A DNA stretch of 19,151 nucleotides from CAYYMZ01 sp964473025 (GCA_964473025.1 CAYYMZ010000018.1:1-19151); one strand, 5' to 3'; counted from the first letter of the stretch, positions 1 through 7,851 are shown. The notes: generated by a model not told the origin, from the sequence alone. Numbers and translations: made by a program.

Positions 1-1
1 C

Positions 2-1036
2 GATGTCGGGATGATTCAGCTCGGGTTAAAATCACAGAGCTCGATATCGGAGGGCGAAATCGGTTATATTGTCACCACCTTTAAAGAGGTTGCCGAGGCG
101 CGGGTTGGGGAAACGGTAACGGTTTTGAAAGCGGGCGAAAAAAGACCGGAAATCGAGGTCTTGGAGGGTTACGACGAGCCAAAACCGATGGTTTACGCCG
201 AGGTTTTTACTGCCTCTGGTGATGATTATGCTCGCCTGCGCGAGGCGCTATCAAAATTAAAACTTTCCGATTCATCCATTATCTATGAACCGATTTCATC
301 TGCGGCTTTCGGCTTCGGCTTTCGTCTCGGTTTCTTGGGACTTTTGCATCTTGAGATTGTCAAAGAACGATTAGAGCGCGAATATGATCTAGAGCTGATT
401 ATTACCACTCCGACGGTTGATTATAGGGCATTGCAACCAACCGGTTTTTCCGAACCCTGGGCAAAAGCGGAATTAATTGCTCCAAACAAGTACCTGGGTG
501 CTTTAATTGAACTGCTACAATCACATCGCGCTATTCAAAAAGATATCAAACACCTCGAAGAAAAAGTGATTATGGAATATGAACTGCCTTTGGCCGAAAT
601 TATTGTTGATTTTTACGATAAGGTTAAATCGGCAACCCAAGGTTATGGATCGCTAAATTATGAGGTGATCGGATGGAGGGAGGGGGATTTGGTCAGGGTT
701 GATTTTTTAATTGCGGAAGAGGTAATAGACGCATTTTCGAGGATGATTTATCGCCCGTTTGCGGATACGATTGCCAGAAAAACTGTTGAAAAGCTAAAAG
801 AGCTGATTCCGAAACAAAGCTTTGAGGTTAAGATCCAGGCGGCTATCGGCGGCAAAATCATCGCGGCAGAGAGAATTACGCCTTTTAGAAAAGATGTCAC
901 GGAAAAACTATATGGCGGTGACGTGACCCGCAAAAGAAAATTGTTAGAAAAACAGAAAAAAGGCAAGCGTAAGATGGCACAAATTGGGAAAGTAACAGTG
1001 CCTACTGACGTATTCATTAAATTGTTAAAATACTGA
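2..1036 (+). CDS. lepA: Elongation factor 4 (LepA), 5' end off the window
   Basis: LepA is a ribosome-bound translational GTPase that promotes back-translocation and helps ribosome assembly or recovery from stalling. About 345 codons are present. The reading frame is open to the left edge (Asp-Val-Gly precede the first Met), so the N-terminal GTPase domain lies outside the window. Visible parts in order: the end of domain II, the domain III stretch with EPISSAAFGFGFRLGFLGLL, the EFG_C-like domain (DFYDKVKSATQGYGSLNYEV), and the LepA-specific C-terminal domain (IQAAIGGKIIAAERI, then YGGDVTRKRKLLEKQKKGK). These match E. coli LepA motif by motif, including a C-terminus that aligns with the family end. 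The stop is TGA. The last ~23 codons recur in diverged form about 150 bp downstream. The assignment is near certain. Confidence 0.97.
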   Translation, partial: DVGMIQLGLKSQSSISEGEIGYIVTTFKEVAEARVGETVTVLKAGEKRPEIEVLEGYDEPKPMVYAEVFTASGDDYARLREALSKLKLSDSSIIYEPISSAAFGFGFRLGFLGLLHLEIVKERLEREYDLELIITTPTVDYRALQPTGFSEPWAKAELIAPNKYLGALIELLQSHRAIQKDIKHLEEKVIMEYELPLAEIIVDFYDKVKSATQGYGSLNYEVIGWREGDLVRVDFLIAEEVIDAFSRMIYRPFADTIARKTVEKLKELIPKQSFEVKIQAAIGGKIIAAERITPFRKDVTEKLYGGDVTRKRKLLEKQKKGKRKMAQIGKVTVPTDVFIKLLKY

Positions 1037-1038
1037 AG

Positions 1039-1185
1039 ATGAGCGCAGTCCCGACAAAGCACGCACCGCAATTAGAGGACGTAGTCCCTTTTGCGGTAAG
1101 TGCGGAGCGGGGCAAAAAGAAAATGGCCAAATTAGGCCGTGTCGACGTCCCAACCGATGTTTTTATTAAGTTACTTAAGCACTAA
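1039..1185 (+). pseudogene. Short ORF carrying a second, diverged LepA C-terminal tail
   Basis: This 48-codon ORF starts at ATG 1039, three bases after the lepA stop, in another frame. Its last 24 residues (GKKKMAKLGRVDVPTDVFIK, then LLKH) closely parallel the real LepA end (GKRKMAQIGKVTVPTDVFIK, then LLKY). Most nucleotide differences between the two copies fall at third codon positions. That pattern suggests the second copy diverged under protein-level selection inside another lepA, and is not a fresh slip duplication. The first ~24 residues resemble nothing I recognise and are encoded by a strong hairpin. I infer a remnant left by recombination replacing lepA, or tail restoration by an inserted element; a translated small protein is also possible. 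There is no clear Shine-Dalgarno sequence. The stop lies 3 bp from the convergent neighbour's stop. Confidence 0.6.
1050..1111. repeat. Compound imperfect palindrome (62 nt hairpin)
   Basis: Four nested complementary blocks fold on each other: CCCG 1050-1053 with CGGG 1108-1111, GCAC 1059-1062 with GTGC 1100-1103, ACCGCAA 1065-1071 with TTGCGGT 1091-1097, and GGAC 1077-1080 with GTCC 1084-1087 around a GTA loop. That gives 19 pairs with short internal loops. No T-run follows on either strand, so it is not a standard intrinsic terminator. It sits exactly between the two LepA tail copies, and may be a mobile palindromic repeat or a structured RNA. Confidence 0.6.
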
Positions 1186-1188
1186 ACC

Positions 1189-2757
1189 CTACTCAAAATC
1201 CTCGCGTTTTTCGCGCACAAAAGCGATCCAGGCCTCAAAAACACCGATAATCGCCTTAAAAGGAGCTTCGACAATGAAGTCCCAGAACAGAAGGGTAAAG
1301 TTGTAATCAGACCATTTGTCGGAGAGAAACTTACCGATAATGACGAATGGGAGCAACAGAAAATTAAATATTCCTGAAAACATTGAGTCCTCGCCGGTTT
1401 TGACCTCGAGTTCTTTGGCGGTGGCCCTAATTCTAAAAGTAAGAAAGCTCACGATTGAAACAAAAACAAAAAACAGGATGATGCTTACGACATTAAACTT
1501 CAGTGCAATCAGCCCCCAGACAACTAAAGAGAGAATCGCCAACGACAATGTGGTATAAACCAGATTGAATAAAAGGTAGGAGCGCTCGTGGACAGACCTG
1601 ATTGTCTCCAGATGCTTGGCGTAGAGCTCATCTTCAAAAACCGCTTTTTCTATCATTTTAAGGAGTACTTGGGTGTTTTTTCTGCCCGGTATCGAAATAA
1701 AAAGTCCGGCTACAAGCATTAAAATGGGGGGTAGGGAAGTATTGGTAATTAAAGCAACGTAATTTACCTTGCCCAAAATCGCCATCTCGTAAGGGAGTTC
1801 GACTACGAAGGCAAGGATGACTTTTGTGGCCAGAATAAAAATTATGCCGCGGAAAATGGCGCGCAAAACCCTTTTATAAATGCCGCGGTTTTTGCGCCCG
1901 ATTGTAATTTGAGCCTTTTCGCGTAAAAGATCCTTATTTGAAAAAGCCCTTTTGGCTTCATCGGGGGAATTTCGGATCATCTCCCAAATAATTACAAACG
2001 GCGGAACGACACGGCGGACGTATTTGAAGATCTTGGAATTGCGGTTTTGGCTAATTTGCCAATCGATGCTTAGCATAATCTCGTCAAAACGCCGCCCGAA
2101 TTCTAAAACCTCGTCTTTTGATATATTAGGCCATTTCGGGTAGAAAAAGCGCAGAAGCCGAAACCTAATTTGGTCGATATCGGATTTGAACAAAAGCTTC
2201 TCCACACCAATGGTGATTTGCATCCGCAGCGCCGCCGGCTCAATTTCAATAGCGGGAACATCAATGTTTTTTGTAATTAGATCGGTTGCAAATTCGCTGA
2301 ACTTCTCCTCCCCTTTGTCGGGAGATAAAAATTGCTCAATCTCATATGAGGCGAAACTTAAAATGGCGTTAGTTATAAACCGGTGGTTGTTTCTTGAGAC
2401 GATATTTGATTTCAGCTCAGTGTATTTATCAAGAATTTTATCAATATCCTTAACGTACTCGGTAGGCAAAGTATCGTTTCTGAAATATCTTGCCCAAACC
2501 AGCTCGTGCAATAACTTGCCCCCTGATTGTTCGAGACCGGTGTAAGCCCTTCTTTTTAAAATTCTCTTGATCGCGTTTTTTAAAAAAAGGTGTTCGTCTT
2601 GATAATCAATCGCGTTACGTAATTTTTCATAAAAAAAAGCGGCACGCCCCAAAGATTCATTTACTTTAATTTTCGACTCTAAAAGATCGGAGCTGACGTG
2701 CTCTTTTTTCTCGACAGCTTTTAGAGTTTCGTCAAGTGCTTGATTCATAAGATTCAT
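1189..2757 (-). CDS. Conserved-looking multi-pass membrane protein of unknown function
   Basis: This 522-aa protein is not one I recognise. The N-terminal ~300 residues are charged, probably helical and cytosolic, with a Lys/Arg-rich stretch (KNAIKRILKRRAY near 61-73). Hydrophobic segments follow at about 301-325, 338-357, 394-418, 421-441 and 460-478, so four or five membrane passes cluster in the C-terminal half. The C-terminus is polar and charged (REKREDFE). No catalytic motif stands out. The ATG at 2757 lacks a Shine-Dalgarno sequence, but a TATGAT lies 5 nt upstream, fitting leaderless initiation. The gene is convergent with lepA and ends 3 bp from the duplicated lepA tail. I am confident it is a real gene; its function is unknown. 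Confidence 0.85.
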   Translation of the reverse strand: MNLMNQALDETLKAVEKKEHVSSDLLESKIKVNESLGRAAFFYEKLRNAIDYQDEHLFLKNAIKRILKRRAYTGLEQSGGKLLHELVWARYFRNDTLPTEYVKDIDKILDKYTELKSNIVSRNNHRFITNAILSFASYEIEQFLSPDKGEEKFSEFATDLITKNIDVPAIEIEPAALRMQITIGVEKLLFKSDIDQIRFRLLRFFYPKWPNISKDEVLEFGRRFDEIMLSIDWQISQNRNSKIFKYVRRVVPPFVIIWEMIRNSPDEAKRAFSNKDLLREKAQITIGRKNRGIYKRVLRAIFRGIIFILATKVILAFVVELPYEMAILGKVNYVALITNTSLPPILMLVAGLFISIPGRKNTQVLLKMIEKAVFEDELYAKHLETIRSVHERSYLLFNLVYTTLSLAILSLVVWGLIALKFNVVSIILFFVFVSIVSFLTFRIRATAKELEVKTGEDSMFSGIFNFLLLPFVIIGKFLSDKWSDYNFTLLFWDFIVEAPFKAIIGVFEAWIAFVREKREDFE

Positions 2758-2762
2758 TTTAC

Positions 2763-2768
2763 ATCATA
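2763..2768 (-). promoter_or_regulatory. Putative -10 box, leaderless start of the 522-aa membrane protein
   Basis: TATGAT on the minus strand ends 5 nt before the ATG at 2757. No good -35 is seen at 16-18 nt spacing, so support rests on the hexamer and on the same arrangement at other genes in the window. Confidence 0.35.
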
Positions 2769-2821
2769 ACTGCTTCTTGGCAATCCATTAATTTATAAAA
2801 CGCAAATGAGATAAAAAAGTA

Positions 2822-2843
2822 AAATCTAATCGCGCGGCGATAA
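2822..2843 (-). terminator. Possible intrinsic terminator of the secreted-domain gene
   Basis: On the minus strand, ATCGC-cgc-GCGAT (2829-2841) forms a GC-rich 5-bp stem. It is followed within a few bases by TTTT and then TTTTTT, about 35-60 nt past the stop at 2874. The stem is short, so support is moderate. Confidence 0.45.
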
Positions 2844-2873
2844 TCCCCCGATGTTTACGAGGCCTTTGAAGCG

Positions 2874-4283
2874 CTAGGTTACTGCGTAAGCTATTTTTTT
2901 GCGCCTAACTATCGATGAGTACTCTCCCTGCTTGTTAGCAATGGCTGTTTTAAGCAATTTATTGCTTTTTGCGTCGATAAATCTGACAACAGCAGAAGGA
3001 ATCGGTCGACCGGTCTGCTTATACGTAAGTTTCCCCTTCTGCTTTTTCTTGAATACTTCCTCGATTGAAAAAAGGCAGACAGCTAAAAACGCGATAGCAA
3101 CGACCAGAATAGTGTCATTGTAATTTTGGATTAGCTCGTTTAGGTAAAAAACAATTCCGGTAATGAGTACGATAATCAAAAGAAACCTTAGTAATCTTTC
3201 CACTGTGTCGATAAAGGAAATAACCGGAGCAATATTGGCGGGATTTACCAGCTTCATATAAACGGGCTTGATAAAGGATTCTTCCTGCCAGCCGCGAACA
3301 GTTGCTTTAAGTTCAACGGTTTTTTCACCACTTATCCCCTGAAAATCACCCTTACTGATTTTAAGAAGATATTCCCCCGGTTTAACTCTAAATCCATAAA
3401 TTCCATTCCGGTTTGTTCGCGTCTTCATTAAAATTTGCCCTTTAGGATTCAAGAGCATGACTCTTGCATAAGAAAGCGGAAACTCACTTTGCATCTCTAA
3501 AACCCGCCCCCATCTAGCGGGGGTTGTTCTAAAAGGAATAAACCAGAGAAGCCCCCACGCCAGTGCCTCGCCGAAAGAAAACAACGAAACCGTGCTGGCA
3601 AGTGGCGTCAAAGGCAGAATAAGGATGCTGAGAATTATCGCCAGCAATAACAATGCCAGCAAAATTTGATCTTTGGAAAGTCCGATCCAAGAAAGAATAT
3701 TACCGATATAACTAGAAAGTTTGCCCAATAAGGAGGCGAAGAATCCGCTTATACTATTGGCTCCAGAACTATCGGCGTTAGCGACGGCTAGGGGGATGAG
3801 GGAATCTTCGGTTTTGTCCGAAATTATTATTTTGAAACTTGCTGAATTAGTTTTTTTACCGCTGACAGTTGCCCGAGCATTGATAACTGAATAGTAATCG
3901 CCCAAACTTTCTTTATCAATTAATTTCAAATCAGCAGTGAGAGGGTTTGTACTTGAGTTTACATTATTTAAGCTCCAAGTCCCCCCCGGTGTAGTTATGG
4001 CATGACCAGACGGTTCTAAGCTCGAAATAGAGACATCCCATTCGGAGACAGCGATTTGCGAGGTTGGGTTTGAGGGATCGTAAACGGTCACCCTTGCTTT
4101 GACCAGATTACCTAAGATATCTGCCTTAGGAACTTTATCACCGCTTGAAATGCCCTTTCCCGAATCAAAGACACTAATTTTGAGGATATAACCATAAACA
4201 TCTGCTTGGGCTTTGCTTGAAAGAGAAATCGAAAAAGCCAGAAGCAGCAATACAACCAAAAAAACTCGAGTTAGTCGCCTCAT
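2874..4283 (-). CDS. Exported membrane protein with two carboxypeptidase-regulatory-like beta domains
   Basis: The 469-aa product begins with a clear signal peptide (RR, then a leucine/valine core, then SSKAQA; residues 1-27). Residues 28-160 look like an extracytoplasmic beta domain. Membrane segments follow at about 206-228 and 231-250. A carboxypeptidase-regulatory/transthyretin-like domain lies at about 257-310 (ARVMLLNPKGQ ... NRNGIYGFRVKPGEYLLKIS), then two further hydrophobic segments at about 364-385 and 391-407. A second, partial copy of the domain starts near 417 (GRPIPSAVVRFIDAKSNKLL ... NKQGEYSSIV). The protein ends at a TAG where this second domain would still be expected to continue. 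Such proteins are common in Patescibacteria surface regions and probably present or anchor envelope material; no enzymatic activity is implied. It is divergent from the DUF4012 gene across a very short intergenic region. Confidence 0.85.
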   Translation of the reverse strand: MRRLTRVFLVVLLLLAFSISLSSKAQADVYGYILKISVFDSGKGISSGDKVPKADILGNLVKARVTVYDPSNPTSQIAVSEWDVSISSLEPSGHAITTPGGTWSLNNVNSSTNPLTADLKLIDKESLGDYYSVINARATVSGKKTNSASFKIIISDKTEDSLIPLAVANADSSGANSISGFFASLLGKLSSYIGNILSWIGLSKDQILLALLLLAIILSILILPLTPLASTVSLFSFGEALAWGLLWFIPFRTTPARWGRVLEMQSEFPLSYARVMLLNPKGQILMKTRTNRNGIYGFRVKPGEYLLKISKGDFQGISGEKTVELKATVRGWQEESFIKPVYMKLVNPANIAPVISFIDTVERLLRFLLIIVLITGIVFYLNELIQNYNDTILVVAIAFLAVCLFSIEEVFKKKQKGKLTYKQTGRPIPSAVVRFIDAKSNKLLKTAIANKQGEYSSIVRRKKIAYAVT

Positions 4284-4290
4284 TAATTTT

Positions 4291-4296
4291 ATTATA
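4291..4296 (-). promoter_or_regulatory. -10 box TATAAT, leaderless start of the secreted-domain gene
   Basis: A perfect TATAAT on the minus strand lies 7 nt before the ATG at 4283, so transcription should begin at or next to the start codon. A weak TTGCAT lies 18 nt upstream. There is no Shine-Dalgarno sequence. Confidence 0.5.
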
Positions 4297-4303
4297 GTGG
4301 AGT

Positions 4304-4312
4304 TGATATAAT
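4304..4312 (+). promoter_or_regulatory. Extended -10 (TGATATAAT) for the DUF4012 gene
   Basis: TGnTATAAT matches an extended -10 promoter exactly. The predicted transcription start (about 4318-4320) falls just before ATG 4321, which decides the chosen start over ATG 4315. It lies only 8 bp from the oppositely oriented TATAAT at 4291-4296. Confidence 0.5.
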
Positions 4313-4320
4313 GAATGCAA

Positions 4321-5700
4321 ATGATCAGAAAAATTATTATTTTAATTTTGGCTTCAGGTCTTATTTATGTTGCAGCAACGGCGGCTCTGGCATATTCATC
4401 ATATTTACAGATTAAAAAAGACGCGGCGGGCTTCTCTTCGTTGAACGTTGCCCAATACGAAGAAATGTTTCGGGATTTGATGACTTTGCACTCCAGATTA
4501 AAGCTGATCAGACCCCTTCTCTTCCTATATCCACAATATGAGAAAAAATACGAGCAAATTGATAAAATTGTCACTGCCAAGCCAATCCTAGATCAGCTAC
4601 TGGCATCAAACGGCGAAAAAACTTTCCTGGTAGTAATGCAAAATAATGCCGAATTGCGCCCATCGGGTGGTTTCTGGGGCTCTTATGGAGTTATGAAGGT
4701 AAAAGATGGGGCGATAACTTCTTTTAAAACATCCGACTCGTATAATCTCGATTTACAAAACAAAGGTAAATTTTCTGCGCCTGATGAAATAAAAGATATT
4801 GTCGAAGACGAATGGCGGTTTTGGAATGCAAACTGGTCACCTGACTTTAAATATTCAGTTGAACAGGGACTTTCCTTCTACAAAGAGGTTGAACCCGATG
4901 TTCATTTTGATGCAGTGATAGGTCCCAACGTTGATTATTTGCTGCAGACCCTCAAGATTAGCGGTCCGGTCGATGTTCCGGATCATAATTTTAAAGTCGA
5001 TGAGAACAATTTTATGCAAAAAATGATTTACGAACCAACCGACCCGGCAATTTATGCTTCGAAGAAAGACGATCCAAATTTTATTTATCCAACAGACAAA
5101 AAGCCGCTGTTGGCGGATTTGGCAAAAAATATATTTGATGTGATCGGTAAAGGCAATAATTTACGTTCATTCCTTTTGGCAACATACAACGCACTGGAAG
5201 ATAAAAATCTTCTCCTTTATTTTCCACAGGAAGATCTGGAAAAAACAGCATCTGACCTTTATTGGGCAGGAAGGGTTAATGCCCAAAATAATTTCGTCCA
5301 AGTTGTCGATGCAAACCTCGGTTCCAAGCTCGACTTTTTTATTGACAAAAAATTAACCGTCAAAAAAATTGCTCCATGCGAATATGAGGGCAATCTTAAC
5401 TATGTAAATGGGTACAAGGAAGATTCAAAGTTGACACCTTTTGTCATTTACCGCAGTTTGACCAGAATTTTTCTTCCGAAAGATTCTACGTTAATAGATT
5501 TTAGCGGAGGGCAAAAAGTGTCAAACTTAAATTACGATCCCAAAACGGACACGTCCTATCTAAGCACCTTGTTAGTTATTGCGCCGCGTGAAAATGTAAA
5601 TTTTACCCTTCGCTGGAAAGCTTCCGGCCGATGTAAAAATCAAGATTTGGAAGTTGTGAAACAGTCAGGTTCGCTTCTCACGGCCGAAATCTCACCATAA
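4321..5700 (+). CDS. DUF4012 domain protein, membrane-anchored
   Basis: The product is about 459 aa with an N-terminal signal anchor (RKIIILILASGLIYVAATAA) and the rest outside the membrane. The hallmark DUF4012 motif NNAELRPSGGFWGSYG lies near residues 108-123 and is followed by further family-like text (VIGPNVDYLLQTLKISGPV). The family's biochemical role is not established. Its members often sit beside polysaccharide genes in Actinobacteria and Patescibacteria, as here, directly upstream of a Wzc-like kinase. An in-frame ATG at 4315 would add two residues; I chose 4321 because the extended -10 ends at 4312 and would start transcription at about 4319. A GGAG at 4299-4302 is too far from either ATG to decide the matter. 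Confidence 0.9.
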   Translation: MIRKIIILILASGLIYVAATAALAYSSYLQIKKDAAGFSSLNVAQYEEMFRDLMTLHSRLKLIRPLLFLYPQYEKKYEQIDKIVTAKPILDQLLASNGEKTFLVVMQNNAELRPSGGFWGSYGVMKVKDGAITSFKTSDSYNLDLQNKGKFSAPDEIKDIVEDEWRFWNANWSPDFKYSVEQGLSFYKEVEPDVHFDAVIGPNVDYLLQTLKISGPVDVPDHNFKVDENNFMQKMIYEPTDPAIYASKKDDPNFIYPTDKKPLLADLAKNIFDVIGKGNNLRSFLLATYNALEDKNLLLYFPQEDLEKTASDLYWAGRVNAQNNFVQVVDANLGSKLDFFIDKKLTVKKIAPCEYEGNLNYVNGYKEDSKLTPFVIYRSLTRIFLPKDSTLIDFSGGQKVSNLNYDPKTDTSYLSTLLVIAPRENVNFTLRWKASGRCKNQDLEVVKQSGSLLTAEISP

Positions 5701-5706
5701 CCTTGT

Positions 5707-5735
5707 TTGCAAAGTACCTTACAACAATCTAAAAT
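5707..5735 (+). promoter_or_regulatory. Promoter for the BY-kinase gene
   Basis: TTGCAA (5707-5712), a 17-nt spacer and TAAAAT (5730-5735) fit a sigma-70-type promoter. It would give a leader of about 19 nt carrying the Shine-Dalgarno AGGAGG at 5752-5757. The kinase can therefore be transcribed separately from DUF4012. Confidence 0.55.
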
Positions 5736-5760
5736 ATATTTAGAGTAATAAAGGAGGGGC

Positions 5761-7083
5761 TTGAGAAGAACCGTCCGTTTTGGGAGCTTGCTAATTAAAT
5801 TTTGGTGGCTGATTTTGTTGTTTGTTGCCGTTATAGTCGGTTTGGCTTATTTCCCCCTGAAAAACATTCCAGCAACCTATTCCACCACAACCAAAATTTT
5901 CGTGAGTTCAAGCTCCTCGTCTGCACTGGCTGATATTTATGATGCTCCCTATGCTGATCGGGCCGTTAAAACGGTCATCGCCCTTATCAATAATGCCGAA
6001 ATTATAAAAGATTTAAGTGAACAGACGGGTTGGGAAGAAAAAGATCTAAAAAAATCGATAAAATCAAAAAATCTCGTCGGAACACAGATTATTGAGTTGA
6101 ACATAAAAGACCGAAATCAGGATTTAATTGTTCAGACGGCCAAATTATATCCCGAAACTCTCTCTAATTATCTTTTGGGGATCCAAAATGATACTGCCGA
6201 AAAAGATCGAATCAAAATCACGGTTGCTGAAGCGCCGGATCAGGTTAAACAAGTGAGCTTAGATCTTTGGGAATATTTGGTAATCATCGGGATTATTTCG
6301 CTTGTTATTGTGACAGAGATTATTTATTTGATTGAGGGATATGATTCAAGTATTAAGGGAGAATCTGAATTTGAAGATTTAGGAATTGAGCATCTGGGTA
6401 GCTTCGGGATGCTTAAAGAGGAAAAAGGAGCTGTTATTGTCACTGACAAAAAAAATAGTCATGCAGCGGAGATGTTACGCGAGATTAGAACTAACATTAC
6501 CTCGCTTGACAAGAATAAGGCAAAAACGATTGTTGTCACCTCGGCCAATCCAAAAGAAGGAAAAACAATTTTTATCTCCAGCCTCGGTATTCTTCTCTCT
6601 GAATCCGGTAAAAAAGTAATCATCATTGACGCCGATTTAAGGTCTCCGTTTGTGCATAAAATATTTAAATTGCCCAATAAGACTGGCTTTGCGGACTTTC
6701 TAATCGATAAAGCAGAGGGTAAAGATATTATCCATAAAACTGATTTTGACAATCTCTTTATAATTACTGCAGGGAGCAAACTCGACAATCCTTCGGAAAA
6801 ACTGGACGAGGAAAAAATAATAGAGCTCAAAAAATGGCTTTTCGAGATCGGCGTTGATTATATTTTCTTTGATTCCCCGCCGCTCGGGCTTATAACCGAT
6901 TCTGCCCAAATTGCTAAGTTAGCTGATGGAGCAATCATTGTCACAGAGAAAGAAAAAACCAAAAAGGAAGATCTCAAAAAGGTTAAGGAGGCGCTAGACA
7001 AAGCTGGGGCTAAGATTTTGGGGTCAGTTCTAACAAAAGTTCGAGACAATAAGAATTTGTACTATTATTCAAGCCATAAGTGA
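5761..7083 (+). CDS. Wzc-like polysaccharide co-polymerase with fused BY-kinase
   Basis: This 440-aa inner-membrane protein probably sets chain length and export of a surface polysaccharide. An N-terminal Wzz-type part has TM1 at about 15-35, a short external loop (about 130 residues) and TM2 at about 167-190. The cytoplasmic tyrosine kinase carries Walker A PKEGKT (264-269), Walker A' DADLR (290-294) and Walker B FFDSPP (around D371). The C-terminus ends NLYYYSSHK, a minimal tyrosine cluster (Y434-436) of the kind autophosphorylated in BY-kinases. The start is TTG: no ATG fits, and a very strong AGGAGG lies 3 nt upstream. Compared with Escherichia Wzc (~720 aa) the external loop is drastically shortened, nearer the size of fused CapA/CapB. 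No cognate phosphatase is seen nearby. Confidence 0.92.
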   Translation: MRRTVRFGSLLIKFWWLILLFVAVIVGLAYFPLKNIPATYSTTTKIFVSSSSSSALADIYDAPYADRAVKTVIALINNAEIIKDLSEQTGWEEKDLKKSIKSKNLVGTQIIELNIKDRNQDLIVQTAKLYPETLSNYLLGIQNDTAEKDRIKITVAEAPDQVKQVSLDLWEYLVIIGIISLVIVTEIIYLIEGYDSSIKGESEFEDLGIEHLGSFGMLKEEKGAVIVTDKKNSHAAEMLREIRTNITSLDKNKAKTIVVTSANPKEGKTIFISSLGILLSESGKKVIIIDADLRSPFVHKIFKLPNKTGFADFLIDKAEGKDIIHKTDFDNLFIITAGSKLDNPSEKLDEEKIIELKKWLFEIGVDYIFFDSPPLGLITDSAQIAKLADGAIIVTEKEKTKKEDLKKVKEALDKAGAKILGSVLTKVRDNKNLYYYSSHK

Positions 7084-7085
7084 AA

Positions 7086-7116
7086 TAGGATTTGTCTTAA
7101 AATCTAATTATTTTTT
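7086..7116 (+). terminator. Weak intrinsic terminator after the BY-kinase gene
   Basis: A 7-bp A/T-rich stem with one bulged G (7086-7093 with 7100-7106) is followed by ATTA and six T. It overlaps the end of the convergent methyltransferase gene. The stem is low in GC, so the call is tentative. Confidence 0.35.
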
Positions 7117-7832
7117 GCAAAAACAAAAATTGTCACTTTGAAAAAATTAGGCGTTAGGTGGTGTAGGATAGTTGCCGTCCAATAAAGCCATTTGGAAAAA
7201 TCAAAATAAGCCGGTTCAGATGATATGCCATAAACAGAGAAATCAAAATTATTCTGTTTTAAAAATGATTTAATTTTATAAAGGGAATTGGCACGATAGA
7301 ATTTAGGAAAAATATCTTTTTCAAGACGCGATTCCTGTATTTGGTTAAGCAGTGCCGCATGTTTTTTTCTGGGAAGGATTTTTGCCGCTAAGCCGACGTA
7401 ACCAAAAAGATTGGTGGTGCGTAAGCATAAATAGCCGCCTTTCTTTAGCACCCGCCGGCATTCTTTGAAAAATAGTACAGGATTTTCTACGTGCTCCAAG
7501 ACATTATCACCGATGCAAAGGTCGATTGAATTGCTTCGGATAGGAAAGCGATTTTTCTTGATCAACCAGAAACAGTCAATATCGGGATTGACTTTAGCTT
7601 CTGGGTCGATATCAATACCTATAGTTTTTTTGACCTTACCCTTAAATCGTTGTAGATTCTTACGAATTTTTACTTCGTCTTCCACAAAGCTTCCTCTGCC
7701 ACAACCAATATTCAAAATAATTGAATCTTTTTTTAACAAGGCGTTAACCCGATTATAAAAGGCGATGGTGCCGTCACGGTCGCTGAAACCGCCAAAGCGG
7801 CTTTCCGGATAAAATTGATTTAAATAATTCAT
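7104..7832 (-). CDS. Class I SAM-dependent methyltransferase (Methyltransf_11/25 type)
   Basis: This 242-aa enzyme has a Rossmann methyltransferase core: motif I ILNIGCGRG at 39-47, motif II acidic loop IGIDIDPEA at 71-79 (D74 would contact the ribose), the post-motif LCIGDNVLEHVENP at 105-118, and LKKGGYLCLRTTN in the next strand. The C-terminal ~70 residues probably shape the acceptor site. It is the last gene of the leftward glycan operon, 19 bp after the GT4 gene, so a sugar or lipid-linked intermediate is the likely acceptor; the exact substrate cannot be told. The start is ATG 7832, the only Met near the N-terminus. It converges on the BY-kinase gene with 20 bp between stops. Confidence 0.88.
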   Translation of the reverse strand: MNYLNQFYPESRFGGFSDRDGTIAFYNRVNALLKKDSIILNIGCGRGSFVEDEVKIRKNLQRFKGKVKKTIGIDIDPEAKVNPDIDCFWLIKKNRFPIRSNSIDLCIGDNVLEHVENPVLFFKECRRVLKKGGYLCLRTTNLFGYVGLAAKILPRKKHAALLNQIQESRLEKDIFPKFYRANSLYKIKSFLKQNNFDFSVYGISSEPAYFDFSKWLYWTATILHHLTPNFFKVTIFVFAKNN

Positions 7833-7851
7833 CTCGCGTAGTTTGAATAAG

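Noticed and set aside
1034..1036. UGA recoding (readthrough of lepA into the second tail)
   Set aside because: The second tail is in a different frame and several other genes end cleanly in TGA, so neither recoding nor simple readthrough explains it.
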